A DNA stretch of 12,886 nucleotides from MWEH01 sp035409945. GTDB taxonomy: Bacteria; Bacillota; Clostridia; Christensenellales; DTU072. Both the position numbers and the translations under genes were made by a program. The stretch spans positions 1 through 12,886 of the forward strand of contig DAONQC010000020.1 of the NCBI GenBank assembly GCA_035409945.1, read 5' to 3'. Below the pieces are notes generated by a model. That model was not told the DNA's origin. It ran no database searches and saw only the letters and a program-made list of their open reading frames with translations. Shown here in pieces: positions 1-6,562 of the stretch. The first letter of the stretch is position 1; every line of letters begins with the position of its first letter.

Positions 1-2005
1 AATTTCCTACTTTATCCTTTGCTCTAAATGTGTAGTGTCCTTCGGAGTATAGGTCTGAATTTATTTCATATTCTTCATAAACTGCACTTCCTGGCCTTAT
101 GTATTCAACTATATCTATCCCAGTTCCAACATCAGAAGCTTTTGCATAAATCTTTTCTGCATTTATGCTTTTACCATTTTCAATTACCAGGTCTCCTACC
201 TTTACCGTTACTGTAGGTGGAGTTGGATCGTAATAGATGGTTATGGGGTTTGAAATGTTTCCGGCAAGGTCTTCGGCTTTAAACGAATATGTGCCAAGAG
301 CTCCTGTAACTAAAGTGTTTTCGGTGTAATCTTCATATATACTATTTGGTCTTTTAATCTGTAACTTCTTTATGCCACCCTCATCGGTTGCTACATATTT
401 AAATGACTTGTTTGTGCTCTCTCCATCAGACACGATGGTTTCGTCGCTTAGCGTTATTGTACCGATGGGTAAGACATTATCGTAGTAGATCCCACTCTCA
501 ATACTTTCATTTCCTGCGTTGTCTATGGCTTTGAAAAAGTAGTTGCCGTTTATTCCTGATATCAAGGTGCCTTGTGTATAGTCTTCATAACTACCACCTG
601 GTCTTTTAATGTATATGTTTTTAATCCCATTTGCATCCGTTGCTAAGTATTTAAAGGCTTTATTGGATATATATCCGTTAGGGACTATACTTCCAGTTTC
701 TAGTTTGAGAGTACCTATGGGGAGAACATTATCTTTTGTTACATTTAAAACTTCACTTATGTTTCCAGCTTTATCTATTGCTCTAAAGAAGTATTTTCCA
801 TCTTCTGTGAGTTCAGTATGTGGTACATATGTAGAATAACTATATGCTCCAGGAGGCATATATTCCATTTTCTCTATACCACTTCCCGTATCAGTTGCGC
901 TTGCGCTAATTCTAGGAGAGTTTGTAATGGAGCCACTTTCGATTACCTCGTTTCCAGCTTTGATAGTAACGGTTGGAATAGTAGTGTCGTAATAGATTTC
1001 ACTTTCAATACTCTCGTTTCCTGCGTTATCAATAGCTTTAAAAAAATAATTGCCGTTTGTTCCTGATACTAAGGTGTCGGGGATATAACTTTCGTAACTT
1101 CCACCTGGTCTTTTTATGTATAGACTTTGTATGCCGTTTTGATCGGTTGCAACATACTTAAACTTTTTATTTGATATATACCCACTACTTACACTACTTC
1201 CACTTTCTAGATATATAGTGCCTATAGGTCTTTCATTATCAACCGTTATGTTAGCAGTTCTAGTATTGCCCGCTTTATCTATAGCTCTAAAAAAATATTT
1301 GCCATCTCCGCTTAAAGCTGTATTTTCTATATATGTAGAATAACTAGATGAGCCAGGAGGCATATACTCCATTTTTTCTATGCCACTACCCGAATCTGTT
1401 GAGCTAGCACTAATACTCGTTGCTTTTATAACCCCGCCATTTGGGACTATATTATCTCCCACCTTTATAACCACTATTGGCAAAATGTTATCATAATAAA
1501 TTTCACTTTCTATGCTTTCATTTCCTACACTATCTATTGCTTTAAAGTTGTAACTTCCGTTTGTTCCTGATATTAAAGTGCCTGCTGTATAACTACCATA
1601 ACTTCCATTAGGTCTTTTTAGGTATAACCCCTGAATTCCTCCCTCATCAGTTGCTGTATATTTAAATGACTTATTCGTTACCTTCCCGCTGTTTACTAAA
1701 GTTCCATCATTTAGATACATTTTCCCTATAGGAGAAGTATTATCAATTATTACGCTTTCAATACTGCTACTATTCCCTACCTTGTCTTTTGCATAGAAAT
1801 AATAGGTGCCATCGCTAGCGCCATTTTGAATGGTATAATAATTTGCGACAGTTTTTGTATATGTAGAATCACCTGGGTTTTTGTAATAGATGTACATAAG
1901 CCCCGAAGGGTCTGATGCAGTGTAAGTAACAGAACCTCTTACCCTTGTACCTGAATTAATTAAAATATTGCCGTTTTTTAATGTAGTACTAGGGCCTGTG
2001 CTATC
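1..2005 (-). repeat. Tandem 252-bp coding repeats (eight Ig-like domains, last one cut)
   Basis: The linkers DSTGP, DNTSP, DNILP, DNERP, DTTIP, DNVLP, DNVLP and DPTPP start at 2005, 1744, 1492, 1240, 988, 733, 481 and 229. Spacings are 261, 252, 252, 252, 255, 252 and 252 bp. Counting from the N-terminus, domain 1 is divergent. Domains 2, 4, 6 and 7 are one type (IKRP.GSY) and domains 3, 5 and 8 are the other (GSGIEKMEYMPPG in 3 and 5; 8 is more diverged and runs off the edge). The pattern is mostly A-B alternation with one A-A junction. Confidence 0.85.
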
Positions 2006-2536
2006 TGCTTTAAAATCAAATAAATAAGTAAAAGTTACTTTTGTAGATCCCTGAATGTGCTCTACTTCATATTCAAAATCATATGTTCCATCAGTTAAAC
2101 TTCCAGAGTATAGTAAGATAGTACTAGAGCCAGATAGAGTGTTATTGGCTATGACAGTTCCGTTTTTTCTAAGTACGAACCTTTTATGACTTTTTACATT
2201 AATTGCTCTTGCTTCAATGTTATATTTTTGCAGTGATAATATTGTTCCTTTGTTTATGCTATATGAACCAGAATAATTATCTTCTCGTATCCTTATTTCA
2301 ACTACGCTTTCAGACCCATATGTTATGGTACTACCCGATCCCGAACCCGAAGTTGAACCCACCGCAGTTTGCGCTACATATGTATATGTCCCGTTTAGCA
2401 AAAAGACAGGGTTTGCAGCCTCCGCTTCCCTATCCTCCCGATTCACTGCAGTAATGCAAAGTGCAAAAATGACTAACAAAAGCATCGCCATCCCTAAAAC
2501 TATTTTTCCATTAATGTTAAACTTCCTTTGTACCAC
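1..2536 (-). CDS. Large exported surface protein with tandem Ig-like repeats (C-terminus beyond left edge)
   Basis: The reading frame is open from a GTG at 2536 to the left edge, 845 residues, with no stop seen. AGGAGG (2546-2541) lies four bases before the GTG; an in-frame stop lies just upstream and no ATG occurs before the hydrophobic segment. Residues 1-10 are basic and polar, and residues about 11-31 (core GMAMLLLVIFALCI) form a signal peptide or membrane anchor. Residues 40-177 are unique and Ser/Gly/Thr-rich at first. From about residue 178, eight Ig-like beta domains follow, each ending in AGN/VGN plus a D-N/T-x-x-P linker. Domain boundaries in DNA fall near 2005, 1744, 1492, 1240, 988, 733, 481 and 229. 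One domain type carries KRPGGSY and GNESIES, the other GSGIEKMEYMPPG. Such repeats are typical stalks of bacterial surface proteins. An adhesin or matrix role is inference; no cell-wall anchor is visible because the C-terminus is missing. Confidence 0.85.
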   Translation of the reverse strand, partial: MVQRKFNINGKIVLGMAMLLLVIFALCITAVNREDREAEAANPVFLLNGTYTYVAQTAVGSTSGSGSGSTITYGSESVVEIRIREDNYSGSYSINKGTILSLQKYNIEARAINVKSHKRFVLRKNGTVIANNTLSGSSTILLYSGSLTDGTYDFEYEVEHIQGSTKVTFTYLFDFKADSTGPSTTLKNGNILINSGTRVRGSVTYTASDPSGLMYIYYKNPGDSTYTKTVANYYTIQNGASDGTYYFYAKDKVGNSSSIESVIIDNTSPIGKMYLNDGTLVNSGKVTNKSFKYTATDEGGIQGLYLKRPNGSYGSYTAGTLISGTNGSYNFKAIDSVGNESIESEIYYDNILPIVVIKVGDNIVPNGGVIKATSISASSTDSGSGIEKMEYMPPGSSSYSTYIENTALSGDGKYFFRAIDKAGNTRTANITVDNERPIGTIYLESGSSVSSGYISNKKFKYVATDQNGIQSLYIKRPGGSYESYIPDTLVSGTNGNYFFKAIDNAGNESIESEIYYDTTIPTVTIKAGNEVIESGSITNSPRISASATDTGSGIEKMEYMPPGAYSYSTYVPHTELTEDGKYFFRAIDKAGNISEVLNVTKDNVLPIGTLKLETGSIVPNGYISNKAFKYLATDANGIKNIYIKRPGGSYEDYTQGTLISGINGNYFFKAIDNAGNESIESGIYYDNVLPIGTITLSDETIVSDGESTNKSFKYVATDEGGIKKLQIKRPNSIYEDYTENTLVTGALGTYSFKAEDLAGNISNPITIYYDPTPPTVTVKVGDLVIENGKSINAEKIYAKASDVGTGIDIVEYIRPGSAVYEEYEINSDLYSEGHYTFRAKDKVGN

Positions 2537-2614
2537 CTTTCCTCCTACAAATCTAACTTAAAATTACAAATACCACATTCCTTCACTTAAGCAAGCGCGC
2601 ATTCAAGCTCTATT

Positions 2615-2706
2615 CCCTTTTAAACCAATGTACGAAGTCTTTCCTGTGCCCTTACTTAGCCTAGTGTGTTTTTATACTCTCTCCCCCTTGTAAACCAATG
2701 CACGAA
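2615..2706. repeat. Pair of 22-bp direct repeats, 70 bp apart
   Basis: The copies lie at 2615-2636 and 2685-2706 and share TAAACCAATG followed by T/C-ACGAA, with two differences over 22 bp. Both lie upstream of the surface protein gene. The right copy covers the -35 element of its candidate promoter, so they may be regulator sites or a duplicated promoter segment. Confidence 0.6.
2671..2698 (-). promoter_or_regulatory. Candidate promoter of the surface protein gene
   Basis: Read on the minus strand, TTGGTT (2698-2693) and TATAAA (2676-2671) are separated by 16 bp. The -10 matches consensus at five of six bases and the -35 is weak. It would give an untranslated leader of roughly 130 bases before the GTG at 2536. 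Confidence 0.4.
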
Positions 2707-3282
2707 TTAAGCCCTCTTCAAGACTTTGATTTATCTTTCATATGGGCATTGAATGTTGATAGCATTCCTTTAGCCATTTAATCCTCTAATGGGAACTCTT
2801 TTGAATATATGTTTGGGAAAACATATCACTCTTTAAAGCATGTTCTACAAATGGATTTGTCTTTGTTGCCGAACTGGGAGATGTATACAATTTAGGGCTT
2901 GCCGTAAAAATAACGCCCTCGCATATATAGCCATAAAAACCACGGGTTCGTGATGGTGGACTTTCAATTTGTAAACTAAAATCCCAAAATTCTCTGATAA
3001 AATTATGAATCTATAAACAAACTTTACTTTTCACGCAACATTCACATATTTTTCAGCTCGGATATTTTGTAACTCTCCCTTTTTTCCTATCTATAATATG
3101 TAGTTATATAGGAAAAAAGGGGTTTTTTTACTTTTTCCCTAAAACGTCGAAAAATGGCGATTTTGGTCACTTTTTGCCCAAAAGGGCTAACATGCGGGAC
3201 CTTGCAATTAATTTTCTATCTGTGATATATTGATTAAGCACTGCACAAGCAACTCTGAATTTGTATGAAAAATATGGATAAT
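2707..3282. other. Gene-free intergenic stretch with several inverted repeats
   Basis: No credible gene was found on either strand. It holds an 8-bp inverted repeat ATATGTTT/AAACATAT with a GGGA loop (2807-2826), the terminator-like hairpin listed separately (3077-3129) and a 12-bp palindrome GCCCAAAAGGGC (3176-3187). The rest is AT-rich with no reading frame that has a ribosome binding site. Confidence 0.5.
3077..3129 (+). terminator. Rho-independent terminator-like hairpin with no gene upstream
   Basis: A perfect 14-bp inverted repeat has left arm CCCTTTTTTCCTAT (3077-3090) and right arm ATAGGAAAAAAGGG (3108-3121), with a 17-base loop. The right arm is followed by one G and then seven T on the plus strand. 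The stem is A/T-rich. No plus-strand gene lies to its left, so it either ends an unrecognised small RNA or has another role. Confidence 0.5.
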
Positions 3283-3541
3283 AAATTTCTACTTCAGGAT
3301 TAACTTGGACTAGCAAATATGGGATGGAAGACGCGTTGGACATAAACTTCTATTTCAATGTATGTCCAAGCCAGTAAACTTGTGGGAAATACAGACAATA
3401 ATTCTACTACTAAAAAAAACTTGAGATGGAAAATGTGTGGAGAAGATACTGTGTAAAACGGAAAGGATGTAGAATTGCACATAGCGGTAAAGTTGGAAAT
3501 GCATTGAGAAAATACTGTATAAAACTGAAAGGATATAAAAT
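3283..3541. repeat. Decayed tandem repeats of about 60-67 bp
   Basis: The clearest pair is 3425-3475 and 3492-3541, which match at about 41 of 51 positions by my hand alignment (shared GATACTGT/AATACTGT, TAAAAC and GAAAGGAT). A weaker similar pair begins at 3283 (AAATTTCTACTTCA) and 3344 (AAACTTCTATTTCA). All forward frames are interrupted by stops. The open minus-strand frame here has a Phe/Cys/Tyr/Ser-rich, unprotein-like composition. Confidence 0.5.
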
Positions 3542-4053
3542 CAAGTGAGCGGAGGTGAATTTTTACAAAAAAATAACAAAACTTTTGGCAAGAAAAGGAC
3601 AATTTTGCTAGTAAATTTACAAAAAAACCATATATACAGTATGTTGTTAATGTGAAAGGACACAATATGTAGTGGTTTGGTCTCAATCTTGACAGAAATT
3701 CAAAGTCGTGTTATTGTAATATTCGGCGCATATGAAAAAACATATGTAAACCGCCAAGAAGAACTAGGATTTATGACAATCGGTAAAGCAAGAAAAAGAC
3801 TTGTCATCTCTTTCTTTACAAGCCTTAGTTTGTGGCCCAAGAAATAGCCGATATATAGAAAAATCTTAACTTCTAAAAATGTGGCGTTAGCCAAATAAGT
3901 AAATAATGGAGGTGTGTGTCAGAAAAGTATTTGAAAACTTAAATTTAATAGTAAAAGTCCATAGATATTTCAAAATGTCTATATTGACAAAAATGAATTA
4001 AGCACGCTTGTAGCAATATGTGCAAAGAATTTTATGAATAATATGAAAATTAT
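3542..4053. other. Intergenic region upstream of the first AAA+ gene
   Basis: No convincing gene is seen. A 63-codon plus-strand frame (3656-3847) has no ribosome binding site. A direct or inverted CATATG pair separated by six A occurs at 3729-3746. A consensus -35 TTGACA lies at 3984-3989, 76 bases before the AAA+ start, but I see no good -10 at the right distance, so the promoter of that gene is unresolved. Confidence 0.4.
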
Positions 4054-4065
4054 GGAGGTAGCTTT

Positions 4066-6156
4066 ATGCAATTTTTTAAATTAAGTGGTTTAATAACAAA
4101 TCAAACTATAGCGAAGCAACTTGGCGATAGCCAGTTTTCTGCCACTATACTTGAAGACATTAACCTCAAAAGCAATGATTATTATACTAACTTTGAAGAA
4201 AAATTATTTTTCTTTGTAAACAAAATCTCTGGAGATACAATTACTTTTGGAATCTGTTCTTCCGAAATCCTAGACGTTAAAGCACAAATCGATAGTTTTT
4301 TAGAAAAACTTGATTTTAACTTACAAAATATCCAGCTCGAAGAAATTACTTCTGGAAAGATGCTGGATATGATTCAGTCAGCTCATGACTCAAAGTACAT
4401 TTCAAACGACAATGAAATCATAAACCAGTTTGGTTTAAATTGGGTTGAGAACTTTACACAATCTTACATTTTTGAAGAAGACATAATAGATGAGGTGAGT
4501 AAAGAAGAGCTCTATGAAAAAAGTGCCCTTCTCACATCAAAAGAAACTCTAATCCCTGAATTAGATCGCATTTATGCAGTATCTTCTAATTCGACAAACT
4601 TAGGACATCCTGTTCATTATATGATACTCTCTGACACCCCTAGTACTTCAACAAAGACTTGTGATATTTTACTGCAAGCGCTTCATGCAAACAATAGAGT
4701 TTCTAACAAGCGTTACAGCACCATCAACCTCTACCGAGATTCTGAAACTTTTATGGATTCTGATTGTATCGATAGTATCTATACCGCCAACATTGGTGGA
4801 GCAGTGGTAATAAAATATGTAGATAGAGCATTATCTTACGACCTTTTTAATAGAAGTATCGATGAAGACATCGATGTTCCCTTAAGGAGATCTAGAAGAC
4901 CAATTAATGCATTTGATAGCCTTTGCGAAAATATTAAAAGGTATCGTAACAAAGTGCTAACCATTCTTTGTTTGCCACGAGAAAATGTGGTGCTTAAAAG
5001 CTCATATTCTAAATCTTTGAATAAAACCGTTTTCATCGAACTAAAAGAAAAACTTATTGTAGATGATAAAGCAAAAGATTACCTAACTTCTCTCGCAAAT
5101 TCAAGTAATGTCCCTACTGACCATACCTTATTAAACACAATAGAATCTGGTAAAGAATATCATTCACATGAACTAAAGAGCATATTCGATGAGTGGTATG
5201 ACAATAGACTTAGAAGTGTTGTGTTTCCACAATATAACCAAGCGTCTCTTTCTGCTACCGATTCTAAGTCTAGTTATAACGGAAATGCATATAGACAACT
5301 TACAGAGCTTATCGGACTTTCTAGTGCTAAAGATCTTATCTTAAAAGCCATCAATTTCCATAAAGCACAAAAACTGTTTGCAAACAAAGGAATGAAAGCA
5401 GGCTCACATTCCATGCACATGATTTTTACTGGAAATCCTGGGACTGCTAAAACTACTGTAGCAAGACTTTTTTCACAAATATTGCAAGAAAATGGCATTT
5501 TATCTAAGGGTCACCTTGTTGAGTGTGGAAGAGTAGATTTGGTTGCTAAAATCGTTGGTGGTACGGCAATAAAAGTTCAAACAAAGTTTCAAGAAGCTAA
5601 AGGTGGAGTTTTATTCATAGATGAAGCTTATTCTCTCGTTGATGATAGAGACGGACTGTTCGGAGACGAAGCTATTACTACAATAGTTCAAGAGATGGAA
5701 AATAACCGTAAAGATGTGGTCGTGATTTTTGCAGGATACCCCGATAAAATGGAGGATTTTCTTCTAAAAAACCCTGGTTTAAGATCAAGAATTGCTCACC
5801 ACATTCACTTCCCCGACTACGATACCGATACTCTTTTAAAAATAGCCAAACTTGTTGCCAAACAAAAAGATTTAATCCTTTCTGAGGGTGCACTTGAGAA
5901 GCTAGAAGGCATCTTTGATCAAGCTCAAAATGATCGTGATTTTGGAAACGGTAGATATGTTAGGAATATAATAGAACAAGCCGAAATGAATCGTGCTAGT
6001 AGACTTGTTGAAATGGATCAATACTTAGTCACTGAAGAGGACGTTAAAACTATCCTGCCTGAAGATATCGAAATGCCCGCTATCGCTAAAGAAGCAAAAG
6101 ATGCATCGGATCCAAAAATCAAAGTTTTACAAGAAGACAGAACAATTGGATTTTAA
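4066..6156 (+). CDS. AAA+ ATPase of the CbxX/CfxQ (SpoVK-like) family with a novel N-terminal half
   Basis: The 696-residue protein starts at ATG 4066, seven bases after GGAGG (4054-4058). The C-terminal AAA+ module (about 410-665) is complete. It has Walker A GNPGTAKT (456-463), Walker B VLFIDEA (515-521), FAGYPDKM after the sensor-1 strand (555-562), arginine-finger segment NPGLRSR (569-575) and sensor-2 GNGRYVRN (627-634). Family members are ring-forming ATP-driven remodellers such as Rubisco activase CbbX, SpoVK and the ATPase of EccA. Residues 1-400 are unfamiliar. Residues 162-306 read like a degenerate AAA fold: LIPELDRIY, then SDTPSTSTKT (189-198) where a P-loop would be, AVVIKY (246-251) without acidic Walker B residues, and KVLTILCLPRE (296-306). 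A paralogue starts at 11942. No signal peptide is seen, so it is cytoplasmic. Its substrate is unknown. A terminator follows at once, so it is probably monocistronic. Confidence 0.9.
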   Translation: MQFFKLSGLITNQTIAKQLGDSQFSATILEDINLKSNDYYTNFEEKLFFFVNKISGDTITFGICSSEILDVKAQIDSFLEKLDFNLQNIQLEEITSGKMLDMIQSAHDSKYISNDNEIINQFGLNWVENFTQSYIFEEDIIDEVSKEELYEKSALLTSKETLIPELDRIYAVSSNSTNLGHPVHYMILSDTPSTSTKTCDILLQALHANNRVSNKRYSTINLYRDSETFMDSDCIDSIYTANIGGAVVIKYVDRALSYDLFNRSIDEDIDVPLRRSRRPINAFDSLCENIKRYRNKVLTILCLPRENVVLKSSYSKSLNKTVFIELKEKLIVDDKAKDYLTSLANSSNVPTDHTLLNTIESGKEYHSHELKSIFDEWYDNRLRSVVFPQYNQASLSATDSKSSYNGNAYRQLTELIGLSSAKDLILKAINFHKAQKLFANKGMKAGSHSMHMIFTGNPGTAKTTVARLFSQILQENGILSKGHLVECGRVDLVAKIVGGTAIKVQTKFQEAKGGVLFIDEAYSLVDDRDGLFGDEAITTIVQEMENNRKDVVVIFAGYPDKMEDFLLKNPGLRSRIAHHIHFPDYDTDTLLKIAKLVAKQKDLILSEGALEKLEGIFDQAQNDRDFGNGRYVRNIIEQAEMNRASRLVEMDQYLVTEEDVKTILPEDIEMPAIAKEAKDASDPKIKVLQEDRTIGF

Positions 6157-6180
6157 TTTCTTGTTTTCATAATCCTCCAA

Positions 6181-6217
6181 AAAAGCTACCAAAGCCTAAA
6201 AACTTTGGTAGTTTTTT
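6181..6217 (+). terminator. Rho-independent terminator of the first AAA+ gene
   Basis: The stem CTACCAAAG (6186-6194) and CTTTGGTAG (6203-6211) is 9 bp and perfect, with an 8-base loop, followed by six T (6212-6217). A run of A before the stem extends pairing and could let it work on the other strand too. It lies 25 bases after the AAA+ stop codon. Confidence 0.9.
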
Positions 6218-6434
6218 ATTCACCATACAATCTAGTTGCATAGCATTTTTAATTCTCTATATATCCACTTTACTTAACTATTACACTACTTTATTTGCCT
6301 ACTACCACTATAATCTGCTTATCTACTACACGGCTGATGTCATTCTAAAAACAGACATTAAGGTACAAAAACGATAATTTGATATAGTCTTTTTCTGTTA
6401 ACAAGCACACACACAATGTTATGCCACCTCAAAA
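6218..6434. other. Intergenic stretch with nothing recognised
   Basis: AT-rich and unusually poor in G on the plus strand (many CTA, ACT and TAC words at 6255-6332). I see no gene, hairpin or promoter here. Confidence 0.4.
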
Positions 6435-6514
6435 GTGTTCGGCAAAACGCCCCAAATGTGTTCGGCAAAATGCCCCAAATATGTTCGGCAAAATGCCCCA
6501 AATGTGTTCGGCGA
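6435..6514 (+). repeat. 23-bp tandem repeat array upstream of the DUF4143 gene
   Basis: Three full units (6435-6457, 6458-6480, 6481-6503) and a truncated fourth (from 6504) are joined directly with no spacers. Each begins G/ATGTTCGGC. Units 2 and 3 contain the small palindrome GGCA-AAA-TGCC, and unit 1 has one base changed. The array ends three bases before the -35 element at 6518. The 23-bp period is not a multiple of three, so it is not a coding repeat. It resembles a multi-site operator. Confidence 0.85.
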
Positions 6515-6517
6515 GTA

Positions 6518-6547
6518 TTGACTTCCTTGTTTTTATTCGGTTATAAT
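6518..6547 (+). promoter_or_regulatory. Strong promoter of the DUF4143 ATPase gene
   Basis: TTGACT (6518-6523) and a perfect TATAAT (6542-6547) are separated by 18 bp. Transcription would start near 6554, where the ribosome binding site GAGGTG (6554-6559) begins. The leader before the ATG at 6563 would then be only about nine bases. This excludes the upstream in-frame ATG at 6416 as the normal start. Confidence 0.8.
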
Positions 6548-6562
6548 CACTATGAGGTGAAT

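Noticed and set aside
2203..2561. Two plus-strand frames of about 80 residues
   Set aside because: They lie antisense to the signal peptide and unique region of the surface protein, and neither has a ribosome binding site.
2930..2975. CCACGGGTTCGTGATGGTGG as a tRNA T-arm or recombination site
   Set aside because: The flanks do not form a cloverleaf, and no integrase or target tRNA is in the window.
3300..3686. 128-residue open frame on the minus strand
   Set aside because: Composition is dominated by Phe, Cys, Ser and Tyr, there is no ribosome binding site, and it lies over decayed tandem repeats. It looks like the complement of A/G-rich DNA, not a gene.
3656..3847. 63-codon plus-strand frame containing RVIVIFGAYEKTY and LGFMTIGKARKR
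   Set aside because: It faintly recalls the VVVIFAGYPDKM to NPGL stretch of the AAA+ module, hinting at a gene remnant. It has no ATG start with a ribosome binding site, and the match is too short to support.
3700..3894. 64-residue minus-strand frame
   Set aside because: No ribosome binding site, no recognisable motif, and it overlaps the equally weak plus-strand frame.
6435..6514. Possible CRISPR array
   Set aside because: The 23-bp units are joined with no spacers, number only three and a half, and no cas gene is present.
6416..6562. 49-codon N-terminal extension of the DUF4143 protein
   Set aside because: It would translate the 23-bp repeats and the promoter itself. The ATG at 6563 has GAGGTG ahead of it and the family-typical N-terminus.
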